Origin: Enteractinococcus coprophilus
GTDB lineage: Bacteria > Actinomycetota > Actinomycetes > Actinomycetales > Micrococcaceae
NCBI RefSeq assembly: GCF_006716305.1
Contig: NZ_VFOU01000001.1
Span: 558,001-622,000, forward strand
Direction of reading: 5' to 3'
DNA: 64,000 nucleotides
Part shown: one piece after another, positions 1 to 8,615 of the stretch
How positions within the stretch are numbered: position 1 is the first letter of the stretch
Layout of the letters: each line of letters opens with the position of its first letter
Notes under the pieces: generated by a model
Database searches by the model: none
Seen by the model: only the letters and a program-made list of their open reading frames with translations
What the model was told of the DNA's origin: nothing
Program-made: the position numbers and the translations under genes

Positions 1-135
1 TACACCGTTGAGGTGGATTTAGACTTTGCCGGCCTTGAGAACCGCTTCGGAGCTGAGACCGCGGATCCGGTCAGGGAACTGGGCAATTTTGATATTGCAG
101 TTCATCAAGTTCGACCAGGAGGTGGGGCATCGTGA
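1..135 (+). CDS. C-terminal end of a small exported protein (5' cut by window)
   Basis: The window opens inside a reading frame that runs to TGA at 133-135. The 44 visible residues begin YTVEVDLDFAGLENRFGAET. This resembles the end of the protein two genes downstream (GFDVELDLAG at its C terminus), so the two may be paralogues from one operon. The stop overlaps the GTG start of the next gene by four bases (GTGA), which implies translational coupling. Function is unknown; membership of an alternate-signal (SipW/camelysin-like) exported-protein cluster is inferred from the neighbours. Confidence 0.6.
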   Translation, partial: YTVEVDLDFAGLENRFGAETADPVRELGNFDIAVHQVRPGGGAS

Positions 136-839
136 AACACCGTAAAACGCCACCGTCTTGGCAGCGCACCCTGAAACTCTCGGCCGTGGGCATTGCTGCG
201 GGTGTATTCGTCGGTGCAGGGGGTACCACCCTGGCACTCTGGAACACCGAATTAGATTTCGCCGCCCAAACACACAGTGGCTATGAATACTTTGCCGCGG
301 GCACCCCTGGTGCGACCAAGGCTGCGGTCGACGGACAGGTCACCGTGCCCATCAATGCCGAGACAGCCGCGACCCTCAAAGAACAGCGTGCTGTGGCGAT
401 CGCCTTCGAAACCCAATCAATCAGCCAGGGCAACCTGGGCCTGCGCTATGAAATCGAACAACCCGACTGGGGCGACAACATCTTCGGCGCCGCAGACACC
501 ACACTCTTCCGGGTGGGCGCCGAGAACGAATGCACCGTCGATGCCGCCCCAAACGCCGATGCTAAACCCACCTCGACTCCCGTGGGTGCCGAGTACTCGG
601 CCACGGATGAACCGGTCGTTGAGCACTGGTGCCTGATCGCCGTGGTCGATGAATTCCCGGATGAGGGTGGCTATGCCAATGCGGCCAAGGTGACCGCCGA
701 AGACCCCGCCGATATCAGCGTTGAGGCCACCGATGAGTGGCAGGCTGAAGTCACCACCGTCCTGGACCCGGCCGAGGAGCCGCGCCATGAGTTGACCGTG
801 CGCTATGAAACCTTCCGGCCGTCAGTAGCTGATTCGTGA
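132..839 (+). CDS. alternate-type (SipW-class) signal peptide exported protein
   Basis: The product is 235 residues. Its N terminus has a basic head (KHRKTPPSWQR) and then LKLSAVGIAAGVFVGAGGTT and LALWN. This is the hallmark of actinobacterial exported proteins processed by a SipW-like signal peptidase (TIGR04089-type, TasA/camelysin-like). The rest is a beta-rich-looking, acidic domain with two cysteines (about 137 and 167). GTG is chosen as start because it overlaps the previous stop, and its own stop overlaps the next start in the same GTGA fashion, so three genes form one tightly coupled operon. It probably makes an extracellular fibre or surface protein. The dedicated peptidase gene would lie upstream, outside the window. 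Confidence 0.75.
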   Translation: MKHRKTPPSWQRTLKLSAVGIAAGVFVGAGGTTLALWNTELDFAAQTHSGYEYFAAGTPGATKAAVDGQVTVPINAETAATLKEQRAVAIAFETQSISQGNLGLRYEIEQPDWGDNIFGAADTTLFRVGAENECTVDAAPNADAKPTSTPVGAEYSATDEPVVEHWCLIAVVDEFPDEGGYANAAKVTAEDPADISVEATDEWQAEVTTVLDPAEEPRHELTVRYETFRPSVADS

Positions 840-1381
840 AACAACGTTCACGTTCCGTGTTGCAACAACTTGCGGCTATCGCCGGCGGCGGCCTGGTGCT
901 TGCTGCCCTTGGGATGTCTGCGGCCTCGATAACCCAGGGGCACAATGAGGCCATCCAATTATCGTGGGACGGCGAGCAGTACAGTTCGGCAACCTCGGAA
1001 GCGTTTTTCGGGACCCCGGTTGTGGTGCCCGGCGATTCGGTCCGGCGCACGCTGTTCGTGCGCAATGCTGGCCCATCGGATGCGATCCTGCGCGCCACCA
1101 TTACCAACGTGGAGCTCACGCGGGATCGCGCCGATGGCTTCTACGACAACCTGCTCATTGACTGGAACACGGGACAAACCACGATGCGTCAGCTGGCCGC
1201 CAACGAGGAAACGACCATCGTGGATATGCAGCTGGCCCAGGGCGCTGAAACCCAGATCACCATTGGGTATCACCTCCCCCTCGATACGACCCAGGGCAAT
1301 CGTGGTGGCGGACCACCTCGCATGGCCGGTTTCGATGTCGAGTTAGACCTGGCAGGCGCCTCAGCTCCGGGCGACAACTAG
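836..1381 (+). CDS. small exported protein of the same cluster
   Basis: The product is 181 residues, with a basic N terminus (MKQRSRSVLQQ) and one hydrophobic segment (AAIAGGGLVLAALGMSAAS), so it is exported or anchored. The segment PGDSVRRTLFVRNAGPSDA looks like the beta-sandwich 'added-domain' fold common in TasA/camelysin-type operons. The GTG start overlaps the preceding stop. The tail (GFDVELDLAG) resembles the truncated first gene of the window. About 230 nt without a convincing gene follow (1382-1608). Function is unknown; a co-exported surface component is likely. Confidence 0.65.
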   Translation: MKQRSRSVLQQLAAIAGGGLVLAALGMSAASITQGHNEAIQLSWDGEQYSSATSEAFFGTPVVVPGDSVRRTLFVRNAGPSDAILRATITNVELTRDRADGFYDNLLIDWNTGQTTMRQLAANEETTIVDMQLAQGAETQITIGYHLPLDTTQGNRGGGPPRMAGFDVELDLAGASAPGDN

Positions 1382-1608
1382 CATGGCGTGGTCCTGCGTC
1401 AGCGGCGAAATTTTTCAAGGATTCCTGGGCTGACATGCCGGTGCGCCGCGAACACCACTATCGCGACGTCGCAGGGGTTGTGCTGGGAAGTTGCAGCGAA
1501 AACCGTTGAGACCGTAGCCCTAACCACGCAATGCGGATGTGAAACCGGTAAACTTCAGGGAGGCACAAATATAGCCACAAGCACCCGGATCACGATATAG
1601 GTGGGTTC

Positions 1609-3627
1609 ATGACCTTGAGAAAATTTGGGTTGGCACTGGTCACGGTGTCCCTGTTCATTATCGGTTTCCTCTCACCAGCTCAAGCGGCTGACCCGGTAAC
1701 CATTCCGCCGGGAACGTTTGTCGTGGACGAATCCGATGTGCTGTCTTCAAGCCAAGAAGATGAACTTGAGCAGCAGGTGCGCCAGCTGCAATCCGAACAC
1801 GGCGCCAGCTTGTTTATCATTTATGTTCCAAGCTTTGAAAACCCCGCAGAACCCGAGCAGTGGGTCCAGGCGGTCGCCGATCAAAAACAGTTGGGGACTA
1901 ACGATAATATTCTGGCGATTGCCACTGACGATCGGTACTATAACTTTGTCGCGAATTCCGCCGGCCCGTTCCGGCAATACCAATCCGATATTGACCGCCA
2001 ATACATTCTGCCTGCACTGTCCAATAGTGATTGGTTTGGTGCTGGTGAAGGGGCCATCGAGGGCTTGGCCGCTGCAGCCGGCGGTGATGTAAGTTCGGGC
2101 GGTGACGGCAACCAGTCGTCTGGTGGCGGGTGGCTGTTATGGCTGCTGCCGATTGGTATTCTCGTCGCATTTTTCATCTGGCGTTCCTCGACGAAGAAGA
2201 AGGACCGCCAGCAACGGGCTGAGACGGTGCCTTCTGGACCAACCGATCCGCGGGATGCTATGCCCGTCGAGGAGTTGCGTACTCAGGCCGGTTCAGCACT
2301 GATCCAGGCCGATGACGCGATCAAGATCGCAGAACAAGAGATCGGTTTCGCTCAAGCATCCTATGGGGATGCCTCGGTTGAAGTCTTCCAGAAAGATTTG
2401 CAAGCCGCCAAGGACCATATGCAGCAGTCCTTCCAGCTGCAGCATCAGCTCGATGATCATATTCCGGATACTGAAGAAGATCAGCGAGCATGGTTGAAAG
2501 AGATCTTGGACCGTTCGGCCCGGGTCATGTCCTCGTTGCAGGCCCACGAAGATGACTTCGCCAAGTTACGCGATCTGGAACAGAATGCACCCGAAGCGCT
2601 CGAACGCGTAAGAGCCGTCTTTGCGCCACTCCCGGCACAAATTCAAACGGCCCAGGCCACGATCGATAGTCTGTCGGCACACTACGATGGGCCGACGTTC
2701 CAAGAAGGTGTGGAAAACTTAGAGCAAGCCAAGCGCCTGTTGGCCTTCGGTGAAGAAAAGATTCACGCCGCCGACACCGCGTTGCAACAAGGAGACACGT
2801 CCCAGGCAGCCTGGAATGTTCACGAAGCCGAGAACACCACCCAGGAGCTCCAGGAACTTTTCGGCTCGATCCAACAACTCCCGGAGCTCTTAGATAAAGC
2901 GCAACGTCAACTCGGCGTCGAGCTTGCACAAGCCCAGTCTCTCTTAGCGGAAGCCAAAGAGTTTGCTGCTCAGCACAGAACGGATTCCGCGCTGCCGCGT
3001 AGTATCGCCGCCCTGGAGCAGACCGTGGATCAGATATCGGCTCAGACTCCGAGCCGACGTCCGATCAAGGATCTTGAAGCCCTTGATGACACCCTCGACC
3101 CGCTAGCCGAACAATTGCAACCGCTGCGTGACAGCCAACAACAAGTTGACGCCGCCAGACGAGAGTTCGACCCTCTGATGGCCAGAGCCAGAACCACCAT
3201 TGATGCAGCGGATGATTACATTCGCCGTCGTCGCGGCGCTGTTCGGCATGATGCTCGCACCAAGTTAGCCGCGGCCCAAACTCATTTCAATACCGCACTG
3301 GATCTGCGCCAATCCGATCCGGTCCAGGCCGTTGCAGAAGCACAACACGCGGTCCAGCTCGGCCGACTAGCCCAACAACTGGCCGAACAGAACTATCACG
3401 ACTTCGATGACTTCCACCGCGGTGGTGGCAACCGCGGTGGGTCGAATATGGGTGCCATGCTCGGCGGCATTCTGCTGGGCAATATTCTTGGCGGCGGAGG
3501 TCACTCCTCGTCCTGGGGTGGCGGAGGCTTCAGCTCTGGGGGTGGCGGCGGTGGATTCTTCGGCGGCTCCGGTGGCGGATTTGGCGGCGGCGGAGGTTTT
3601 GGCGGTGGCAGCGGCGGAAGCTTCTAA
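1609..3627 (+). CDS. TPM-domain membrane protein with coiled-coil and Gly-rich tail
   Basis: The product is 672 residues. The signal peptide at about 1-26 ends in PAQAA. A TPM (YgcG/TPM_phosphatase) domain follows at about 35-150 (VDESDVLSSSQEDEL near the start). One transmembrane helix lies at about 174-192 (WLLWLLPIGILVAFFIW), followed by a long Gln/Glu/Ala-rich helical region (about 215-590) predicted as coiled coil. The last about 60 residues are Gly/Ser repeats ending GGSGGSF. The gene lies 80 nt upstream of pspA in the same direction, a pairing common in Actinobacteria, so an envelope-stress role is inferred. The C-terminal low-complexity segment is typical of the family. Confidence 0.85.
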   Translation: MTLRKFGLALVTVSLFIIGFLSPAQAADPVTIPPGTFVVDESDVLSSSQEDELEQQVRQLQSEHGASLFIIYVPSFENPAEPEQWVQAVADQKQLGTNDNILAIATDDRYYNFVANSAGPFRQYQSDIDRQYILPALSNSDWFGAGEGAIEGLAAAAGGDVSSGGDGNQSSGGGWLLWLLPIGILVAFFIWRSSTKKKDRQQRAETVPSGPTDPRDAMPVEELRTQAGSALIQADDAIKIAEQEIGFAQASYGDASVEVFQKDLQAAKDHMQQSFQLQHQLDDHIPDTEEDQRAWLKEILDRSARVMSSLQAHEDDFAKLRDLEQNAPEALERVRAVFAPLPAQIQTAQATIDSLSAHYDGPTFQEGVENLEQAKRLLAFGEEKIHAADTALQQGDTSQAAWNVHEAENTTQELQELFGSIQQLPELLDKAQRQLGVELAQAQSLLAEAKEFAAQHRTDSALPRSIAALEQTVDQISAQTPSRRPIKDLEALDDTLDPLAEQLQPLRDSQQQVDAARREFDPLMARARTTIDAADDYIRRRRGAVRHDARTKLAAAQTHFNTALDLRQSDPVQAVAEAQHAVQLGRLAQQLAEQNYHDFDDFHRGGGNRGGSNMGAMLGGILLGNILGGGGHSSSWGGGGFSSGGGGGGFFGGSGGGFGGGGGFGGGSGGSF

Positions 3628-3707
3628 TTGTTCATAAACATCCCCTAACGTAGCAACAACCAACGATGACCCGGCGGCGAGCCGGAACCATACGAAAGGT
3701 AACGAAT

Positions 3708-4442
3708 ATGGAGAAACAATCCGTCCTGGGCCGCATTACCCAAATGGCCAAAGCCAATATTCACGCGATGTTGGACTCGGCCGAAGATCCGCAGAAAATG
3801 CTTGATCAACTCATTCGCGATTACACATCCAACATTGCCGACGCCGAGTCTGCTATCGCACAAACCATTGGTAACCTCCGCTTAGCAGAAGATGATTACC
3901 GCGATGACCTCGAAGAGTCTAGAACCTGGGGCAATAAGGCTCTAGCCGCTTCGAATAAGGCAGAGGAACTCCGCAACAGCGGTGATACCGCCGGTGCCGA
4001 GAAATTCGACAATCTTGCTCGTGTTGCCATCGAACGTCAGATGGATGCAGAATCCTCGGCTAAGACCGCAGAACCGGCGATTACCTCCCAGAATGAGGTC
4101 GTTGACAAGCTGAAACAAGGGCTTGAGATGATGAAGCAAAAGCGCCAGGAATTGGTCAGCCGACGCGATCAGCTGGTCGCTCGCTCCAAAGCCGCCCAAG
4201 CCCAGTCGCAGGTTCAAAACGCCGTCAAATCTATTAATATCTTGGATCCGACCTCAGAGATCTCCCGCTTCGAAGAAAAGATTCGTCGCGAAGAAGCTCG
4301 CGTCCGCGGTCAGGAAGAACTCGCCGCCTCGACCCTCGACTCCCAGTTCGAAGAGCTGGAAGACCTTGGCCAGCAAACCGAAGTCGAAGCACGCCTGGCT
4401 GCACTGAAGGCTGGCCAACAGCAAAAAGAGCTCGGTAGCTAG
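3708..4442 (+). CDS. pspA: PspA/IM30 family envelope-stress protein
   Basis: The product is 244 residues starting MEKQSVLGRITQMAKANIHA, with the DPQKMLDQLIRDY motif that is diagnostic of PspA/IM30 (ESCRT-III superfamily). Almost the entire protein is helical coiled coil. The ATG at 3708 is preferred over an in-frame upstream ATG at 3666 because GAAAGG precedes it at suitable spacing and homologues start here. These proteins assemble on the inner face of the membrane and protect it from leakage. It is probably cotranscribed with the upstream TPM gene. A strong hairpin lies after the stop. Confidence 0.9.
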   Translation: MEKQSVLGRITQMAKANIHAMLDSAEDPQKMLDQLIRDYTSNIADAESAIAQTIGNLRLAEDDYRDDLEESRTWGNKALAASNKAEELRNSGDTAGAEKFDNLARVAIERQMDAESSAKTAEPAITSQNEVVDKLKQGLEMMKQKRQELVSRRDQLVARSKAAQAQSQVQNAVKSINILDPTSEISRFEEKIRREEARVRGQEELAASTLDSQFEELEDLGQQTEVEARLAALKAGQQQKELGS

Positions 4443-4462
4443 TACACCGCCGCTCTAGCAGG

Positions 4463-4499
4463 CTGACCGTCAATTCCCGTTATGGGTTTTGACGGTCAG
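4463..4499. terminator. bidirectional hairpin between convergent genes
   Basis: An 11-bp perfect inverted repeat, CTGACCGTCAA (4463-4473) and TTGACGGTCAG (4489-4499), has a 15-nt loop. It sits between the pspA stop and the stop of the convergent ABC ATPase gene. It lacks a long U-run, as is usual for actinobacterial terminators. Confidence 0.7.
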
Positions 4500-4526
4500 T
4501 TCGTTAAGGCCAGTTGAGGAACATGG

Positions 4527-5285
4527 TTACTTGGCCGTCGCCATTATTCGATCGGTCGAGACCACTTTGCCGTCGGAAAGGGTGACTTGTTGATCTGCGT
4601 ACTGCACGAGTCCGCGATCGTGGGTTACCACCACCGTGGCGACTGAAAACTCTTTGGTCAGTTCTTGAAGTAACCGCATGATGTCGTGCGAACGCGGCTG
4701 GTCTAATGCTGAGGTCGGTTCATCGGCCAATAGCACCTGTGGGGTGCCCATCAGGGCACGCGCGATGTTGACTCGCTGACGTTGTCCGCCGGAAAGGGCA
4801 TGGATTTTTCGGTCGGCCATGTCCTGTAATCCCACAATCTCGAGCAATTCATCGGCACGAGCGCGGCGGGCTTTGAGCTGTTTTCCGCGCAGACCACGCA
4901 GATGGTCCGTGACCAACAGTTGATCACGCACTCCCAGTGCCGACAGCAGATTGGGTTGTTGGAAGATCAGGCCAACGGTATCACGCCGTAGCTGTGACTG
5001 CTGTGCGTCATCGAGTTTTCCAATATTAGTGCCTCCGATCATGACCGTGCCCGATGTCGGCTGCACCAGGGCACCGATGACCGATAGCAACGATGATTTT
5101 CCAGAACCGGATTCCCCAATCAGTGCGGTGAGCTCACCCTGCTGCGCTTGGAAGTCCACGTGGTCTAGAGCCGCGATGGTTCGTGGTGTTCCATCCGGGC
5201 GCTGGCCATCCGGGTATATCAGGCTTACCTGGCGAAGATCGACGGTGGCGGTACCGTTACGGGTGGGTGTCGAATTCATGATCAT
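4527..5285 (-). CDS. ABC transporter ATP-binding protein (MacB/LolD type)
   Basis: The product is 252 residues with Walker A GESGSGKS, Q-loop FQQPNLL, signature LSGGQRQR, Walker B VLLADEPT and the switch His in VVTHDRG. All catalytic elements are present. Its length and sequence fit the ATPase that pairs with FtsX/MacB-type permeases. The permease is encoded immediately upstream (27-nt gap, same strand). The start ATG at 5283-5285 is followed two codons later by a second ATG (5279); either could be used. The divergent two-component genes suggest it exports an antimicrobial or envelope-active molecule. Confidence 0.88.
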   Translation of the reverse strand: MIMNSTPTRNGTATVDLRQVSLIYPDGQRPDGTPRTIAALDHVDFQAQQGELTALIGESGSGKSSLLSVIGALVQPTSGTVMIGGTNIGKLDDAQQSQLRRDTVGLIFQQPNLLSALGVRDQLLVTDHLRGLRGKQLKARRARADELLEIVGLQDMADRKIHALSGGQRQRVNIARALMGTPQVLLADEPTSALDQPRSHDIMRLLQELTKEFSVATVVVTHDRGLVQYADQQVTLSDGKVVSTDRIMATAK

Positions 5286-5312
5286 AGGTCCTATCTAGTC
5301 GAAACGAATTGG

Positions 5313-6419
5313 TTAGTTGCCACCGAGAGCCAACAGCGGGTCAACGTTGGCCACACGGCGCACGGCGAGCGCGGATCCAAGGATGCCCAAAACCCAGATG
5401 CCCACGGCAGGCCCAATCACAGTCAGCACCGACAAGCTCACTGGCACGGCTGCACTGGCCAGGGCTCCCAGCCCGCCGCCGAGTCCTGCCCCTGCGGTCA
5501 CACCGATGGCCAGGATGACGGCGGCCTGGCCCAGCGAGTCTTTCATCAGGTATCCACCCGATGCCCCGAGAGCTCGTAAGACGGCCAGGTCGCGAGTGCG
5601 TTGGATGGTCCACACGGTGACAAACGAGACGATCACCAGCGCGGAAATCGCATAGAGGAAGCCTTGCATCATGGTCAGCGAACCGGATTCGGATGAATAC
5701 GCGGGCAATGCCTGGAACGCTTCGGACACCCCGGTGCTTACGGTTGCGGTGGTCTCTGCAGTGGCAGCCCAAGCTGCTGTGTCTTCTTGTCCGAAGACAG
5801 CTAAAACCGTACCGACGACGTCGTCGCCGGCGTGAGCAATCGCCTGCCAAGAGTCAGTGGTCACCCAGACGATTGCCGAGTGTGAATACCACTGGTCTTC
5901 AACGATGCCCGTCACGGTCAACTCCAGCGGACCGATCGTCACATCGTCGCCAACCGTCAGCGCTAATTCTTCAGCGATAGATTCCGGCACCACTGCGCCG
6001 TCGTCAACAGGTTCAGTGACCCCGGCTAAAGCGGGTGAGGCTGTGTGCTCCACTAGACCGGAGCCTTCGGGGATACCCCATACAGCCACAGAGCCAGATG
6101 ATTCCCCGGTCACCAGGGTTTGGGTCATGCCGACCGGTATCGCCTCGTCAACTCCGGTGGTCGCAGCCCAAGCTGACTGGTCCGTGGCGGTTACCGATGA
6201 TTCAGCAAAAGTCGGGTCTTCGGGTGCAGTATCGTCGAGCGCGTTGCCAAAGACGTAGCGTTGCGGGTCCAGTGCATTGAGGCCCGCCGTATTTTGCGCC
6301 CCGAGTCCGCCAGTTAGGCCGGTGAGCATCACTAATAGCAGTGTGATCATGCCGACTACTGCGCCCATCAGCGTGAACCGCCCCTTGGCGGCTCGAATTT
6401 CGCGTAATCCAACAAACAT
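5313..6419 (-). CDS. FtsX/MacB-family ABC transporter permease
   Basis: The product is 368 residues. One N-terminal transmembrane helix (about 17-40, LMGAVVGMITLLLVMLTGL) is followed by an extracellular domain of about 210 residues, then three C-terminal helices (from about 255, 300 and 335). This is the FtsX/MacB topology. The N-terminal FVGLREIRAAKGRF and C-terminal RRVANVDPLLALGG are typical of two-gene DevC/MacB-like exporters. It forms an operon with the ATPase downstream and is divergently oriented to a histidine kinase/response regulator pair about 140 nt away. Substrate is unknown. Confidence 0.85.
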   Translation of the reverse strand: MFVGLREIRAAKGRFTLMGAVVGMITLLLVMLTGLTGGLGAQNTAGLNALDPQRYVFGNALDDTAPEDPTFAESSVTATDQSAWAATTGVDEAIPVGMTQTLVTGESSGSVAVWGIPEGSGLVEHTASPALAGVTEPVDDGAVVPESIAEELALTVGDDVTIGPLELTVTGIVEDQWYSHSAIVWVTTDSWQAIAHAGDDVVGTVLAVFGQEDTAAWAATAETTATVSTGVSEAFQALPAYSSESGSLTMMQGFLYAISALVIVSFVTVWTIQRTRDLAVLRALGASGGYLMKDSLGQAAVILAIGVTAGAGLGGGLGALASAAVPVSLSVLTVIGPAVGIWVLGILGSALAVRRVANVDPLLALGGN

Positions 6420-6510
6420 GAAATCATCCCTACGGTCTAAGATTTGGGTACTGATTCCAGTCTGACTTTTCGCGCTCCGTTATACATCGGGGGATAAGTT
6501 GATTTGGCGG

Positions 6511-6526
6511 TCAACCATTCGGTTGA
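6511..6526. promoter_or_regulatory. inverted repeat in divergent ABC exporter / kinase promoter region
   Basis: TCAACC-ATTC-GGTTGA is a perfect 6-bp-arm repeat in the 140-nt region between the exporter permease and the histidine kinase. It may be a response-regulator binding site, but NarL-type sites vary widely and this is inference from position and symmetry. Confidence 0.35.
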
Positions 6527-6560
6527 TGCTCGTCCGCATAAATTTCGTTACGTTATATAT

Positions 6561-7916
6561 ATGACCACCGCTGTATCTCCAGGGCACTCCCCGGTTTTGC
6601 GTATCCTGCGCATCGGGCTGCACGTGATGTTTGCGCTATTGTTGCTGCTGGGACTGGTCCGCACCTTTCTTCCCGCCAACGGCGTGCCAGCACCGCCCAT
6701 ACACCACCGATTATTCATCGTCTTTCTCGTTGTGGTGCTGGCCCTGGTGTATGTACTGGGGACCTCGCGAGAGTACCGTCGGTACCGTCAAGACAGCGGT
6801 GCCACCGGGGATGTGTCGGCAACCCCTGCAGCGGCTGCAACCAACACCCTGGTGTGGGGATGGTTGATAGTGATTACTGCGTTGTGGCTGACGCTGTTGT
6901 TTTTGAGTCCAGCCTTTGTCTGGGTCGCGTTCCCGTTGATGTTTCTCTACCTCGCCCTGGCAGGAAAAGTCTCTGGAGTGGTTGTCGTGGTGCTCCTGTG
7001 GGTGGCCGCCTGGGTTGTGCCGTGGTGGGATACGGTGCGCGCCACGGGGCCACAGTCTCCGGATATTGCCACTATCCTCGGCCCCGGTATCGGTGCCGTC
7101 TTAGCCGTACTGGTCTCGGCTGCCTATCGACATTTGCTGGGCCAGGCGACGCATCACCAGCGGGTTGCCGCAGCGCTGCGCGCGGCCCAAACCGATCTCG
7201 CCATCACTGAACACCGGGCCGGCCAGCTTGAAGAACGCGAACGCTTGGCTCGCGAAATCCACGACACCCTGGCCCAGGGGTTCTCGTCCATCGTGTTACT
7301 CGCCAGGGCAGCCGGCCAGCACGAGCTGCCAGCACCCACGCATCGAGCGTTGGAAACCATCGAAGAAACCGCCGTCGCTAATCTGTCTGAGGCCCGAGAA
7401 CTCGTGCGTCACCTGTCCACTGCCGATCCCCATGTCTCGCTGGGTACAGAGCTCGAGCGGCTCACCGCACGCTACGAAACCGAACTTGCCGTGCGCAACC
7501 AACCCTTACAAACCTCTCTGCGGTGGGAAGGGGACTCTCCGGCGACCCTGTCTGAGCCCGTCCGAGCCGCCGTGTTGCGTACCGTCCAAGTTGGATTGGG
7601 CAATGTCGCCGCCCACGCCCGCGCCCGTCACGCCGTCATCACGATTGGGATCTGGCCCAATGAACTCACCGTGGATATTTTTGACGACGGCGTGGGTTTT
7701 GACGTCCCCCACACCTTTCGGCCAGGTTTCACGCAAGCACCACACAACCCGCAAGACCAGCACACCGGATATGGTCTCTACGGTCTCGAACAACGCCTGA
7801 CCGCCCTCAAAGGCAGCCTCACCGTTGAATCGACCCCCGGCGAAGGTACGGTGCTTGCCGCGAGGATCCCGCTGACCAGTCAATCCAACCGGTCCGCCCA
7901 GGAGGCAACACCTTGA
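6561..7916 (+). CDS. NarL-type sensor histidine kinase
   Basis: The product is 451 residues from ATG 6561. An in-frame codon at 6504 would add 19 untypical residues. At least five N-terminal hydrophobic segments (about 12-215) form a membrane sensor without a large extracytoplasmic domain. The HisKA_3 dimerisation/phosphoacceptor motif ERERLAREIHDTLAQG carries the phospho-His, and the HATPase_c domain shows FDDGVGFD and GYGLYGLEQRL. The gene overlaps the response regulator by four bases. Its position opposite an ABC exporter suggests that it senses the exporter's substrate or cell-envelope stress. No clear Shine-Dalgarno precedes this ATG. Confidence 0.88.
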   Translation: MTTAVSPGHSPVLRILRIGLHVMFALLLLLGLVRTFLPANGVPAPPIHHRLFIVFLVVVLALVYVLGTSREYRRYRQDSGATGDVSATPAAAATNTLVWGWLIVITALWLTLLFLSPAFVWVAFPLMFLYLALAGKVSGVVVVVLLWVAAWVVPWWDTVRATGPQSPDIATILGPGIGAVLAVLVSAAYRHLLGQATHHQRVAAALRAAQTDLAITEHRAGQLEERERLAREIHDTLAQGFSSIVLLARAAGQHELPAPTHRALETIEETAVANLSEARELVRHLSTADPHVSLGTELERLTARYETELAVRNQPLQTSLRWEGDSPATLSEPVRAAVLRTVQVGLGNVAAHARARHAVITIGIWPNELTVDIFDDGVGFDVPHTFRPGFTQAPHNPQDQHTGYGLYGLEQRLTALKGSLTVESTPGEGTVLAARIPLTSQSNRSAQEATP

Positions 7917-8533
7917 GCCAAACTGCGGTCAGAGTCCTGCTCGTCGATGATCACCCGGTGGTGCGCACCGGGTTGCGCGCTTTATTAGAAGGTTTTGACG
8001 GGGTGCACGTCGTCGGCGAGGCCGCTGACGGCGCCGAAGCCCTGGCCATGCTCGATGACCAGGTCGACGTCGTGGTCATGGACATCGAAATGCCAGGATT
8101 AGACGGCATTACCACCACGCAGCGCATCACGGTTGCACATGGCCCTCCGGTGCTCGTGTTGACCACCTACGATACGCAGTCGGACGTGCTAGCAGCCATC
8201 GATGCCGGGGCCAAAGGATATTTACTCAAAGACGCCGCCCCGGAGAAACTCCGCCAGGCGATCGTGGATACAGCGGCCGGAAAACCCACCCTGTCACCGA
8301 ACATCGCCGCGATGTTAATGAACCGAATGCAGCAGCCCAAAACCGCCTTATCGGCCCGCGAAGTGCAACTGTTAACCCTCTTGGCCACCGGAGCGACGAA
8401 TAAGCAACTGGCACAGTCCTTGTTTATCTCGGAGGCCACCGTGAAGACCCACCTGGTGCACATCTATCAGAAGCTAGGTGTGACCAACCGGACGGCCGCT
8501 ATTACCACCGCCCAAGAACAACGATTGATTTAG
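7913..8533 (+). CDS. NarL/LuxR-family response regulator
   Basis: The product is 206 residues. The receiver domain has the acidic pocket (LLVDDHP) and phospho-acceptor Asp in VVVMDIEMPGLDG; the switch Lys lies in GYLLKDA. The C-terminal LuxR helix-turn-helix is LSAREVQLLTLLATG and ATVKTHLVHIYQKLG. The start codon is TTG, whose last two bases overlap the kinase stop (TTGA). It is the partner of the preceding kinase and probably regulates the divergent ABC exporter. Confidence 0.9.
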   Translation: MSQTAVRVLLVDDHPVVRTGLRALLEGFDGVHVVGEAADGAEALAMLDDQVDVVVMDIEMPGLDGITTTQRITVAHGPPVLVLTTYDTQSDVLAAIDAGAKGYLLKDAAPEKLRQAIVDTAAGKPTLSPNIAAMLMNRMQQPKTALSAREVQLLTLLATGATNKQLAQSLFISEATVKTHLVHIYQKLGVTNRTAAITTAQEQRLI

Positions 8534-8615
8534 TACAGAGTTGGGGTATCCGAACGAGTACTGCCGTTGCGCAGGTTTATACTAAGGTCAGCCGCAGCGT
8601 GGTGTAGGAGGTCGA

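Noticed and set aside
1388-1600. 70-codon open frame between the exported-protein operon and the TPM gene
   Set aside because: No ribosome-binding site, odd composition (Cys/Thr-rich), no recognisable motif; taken as non-coding.
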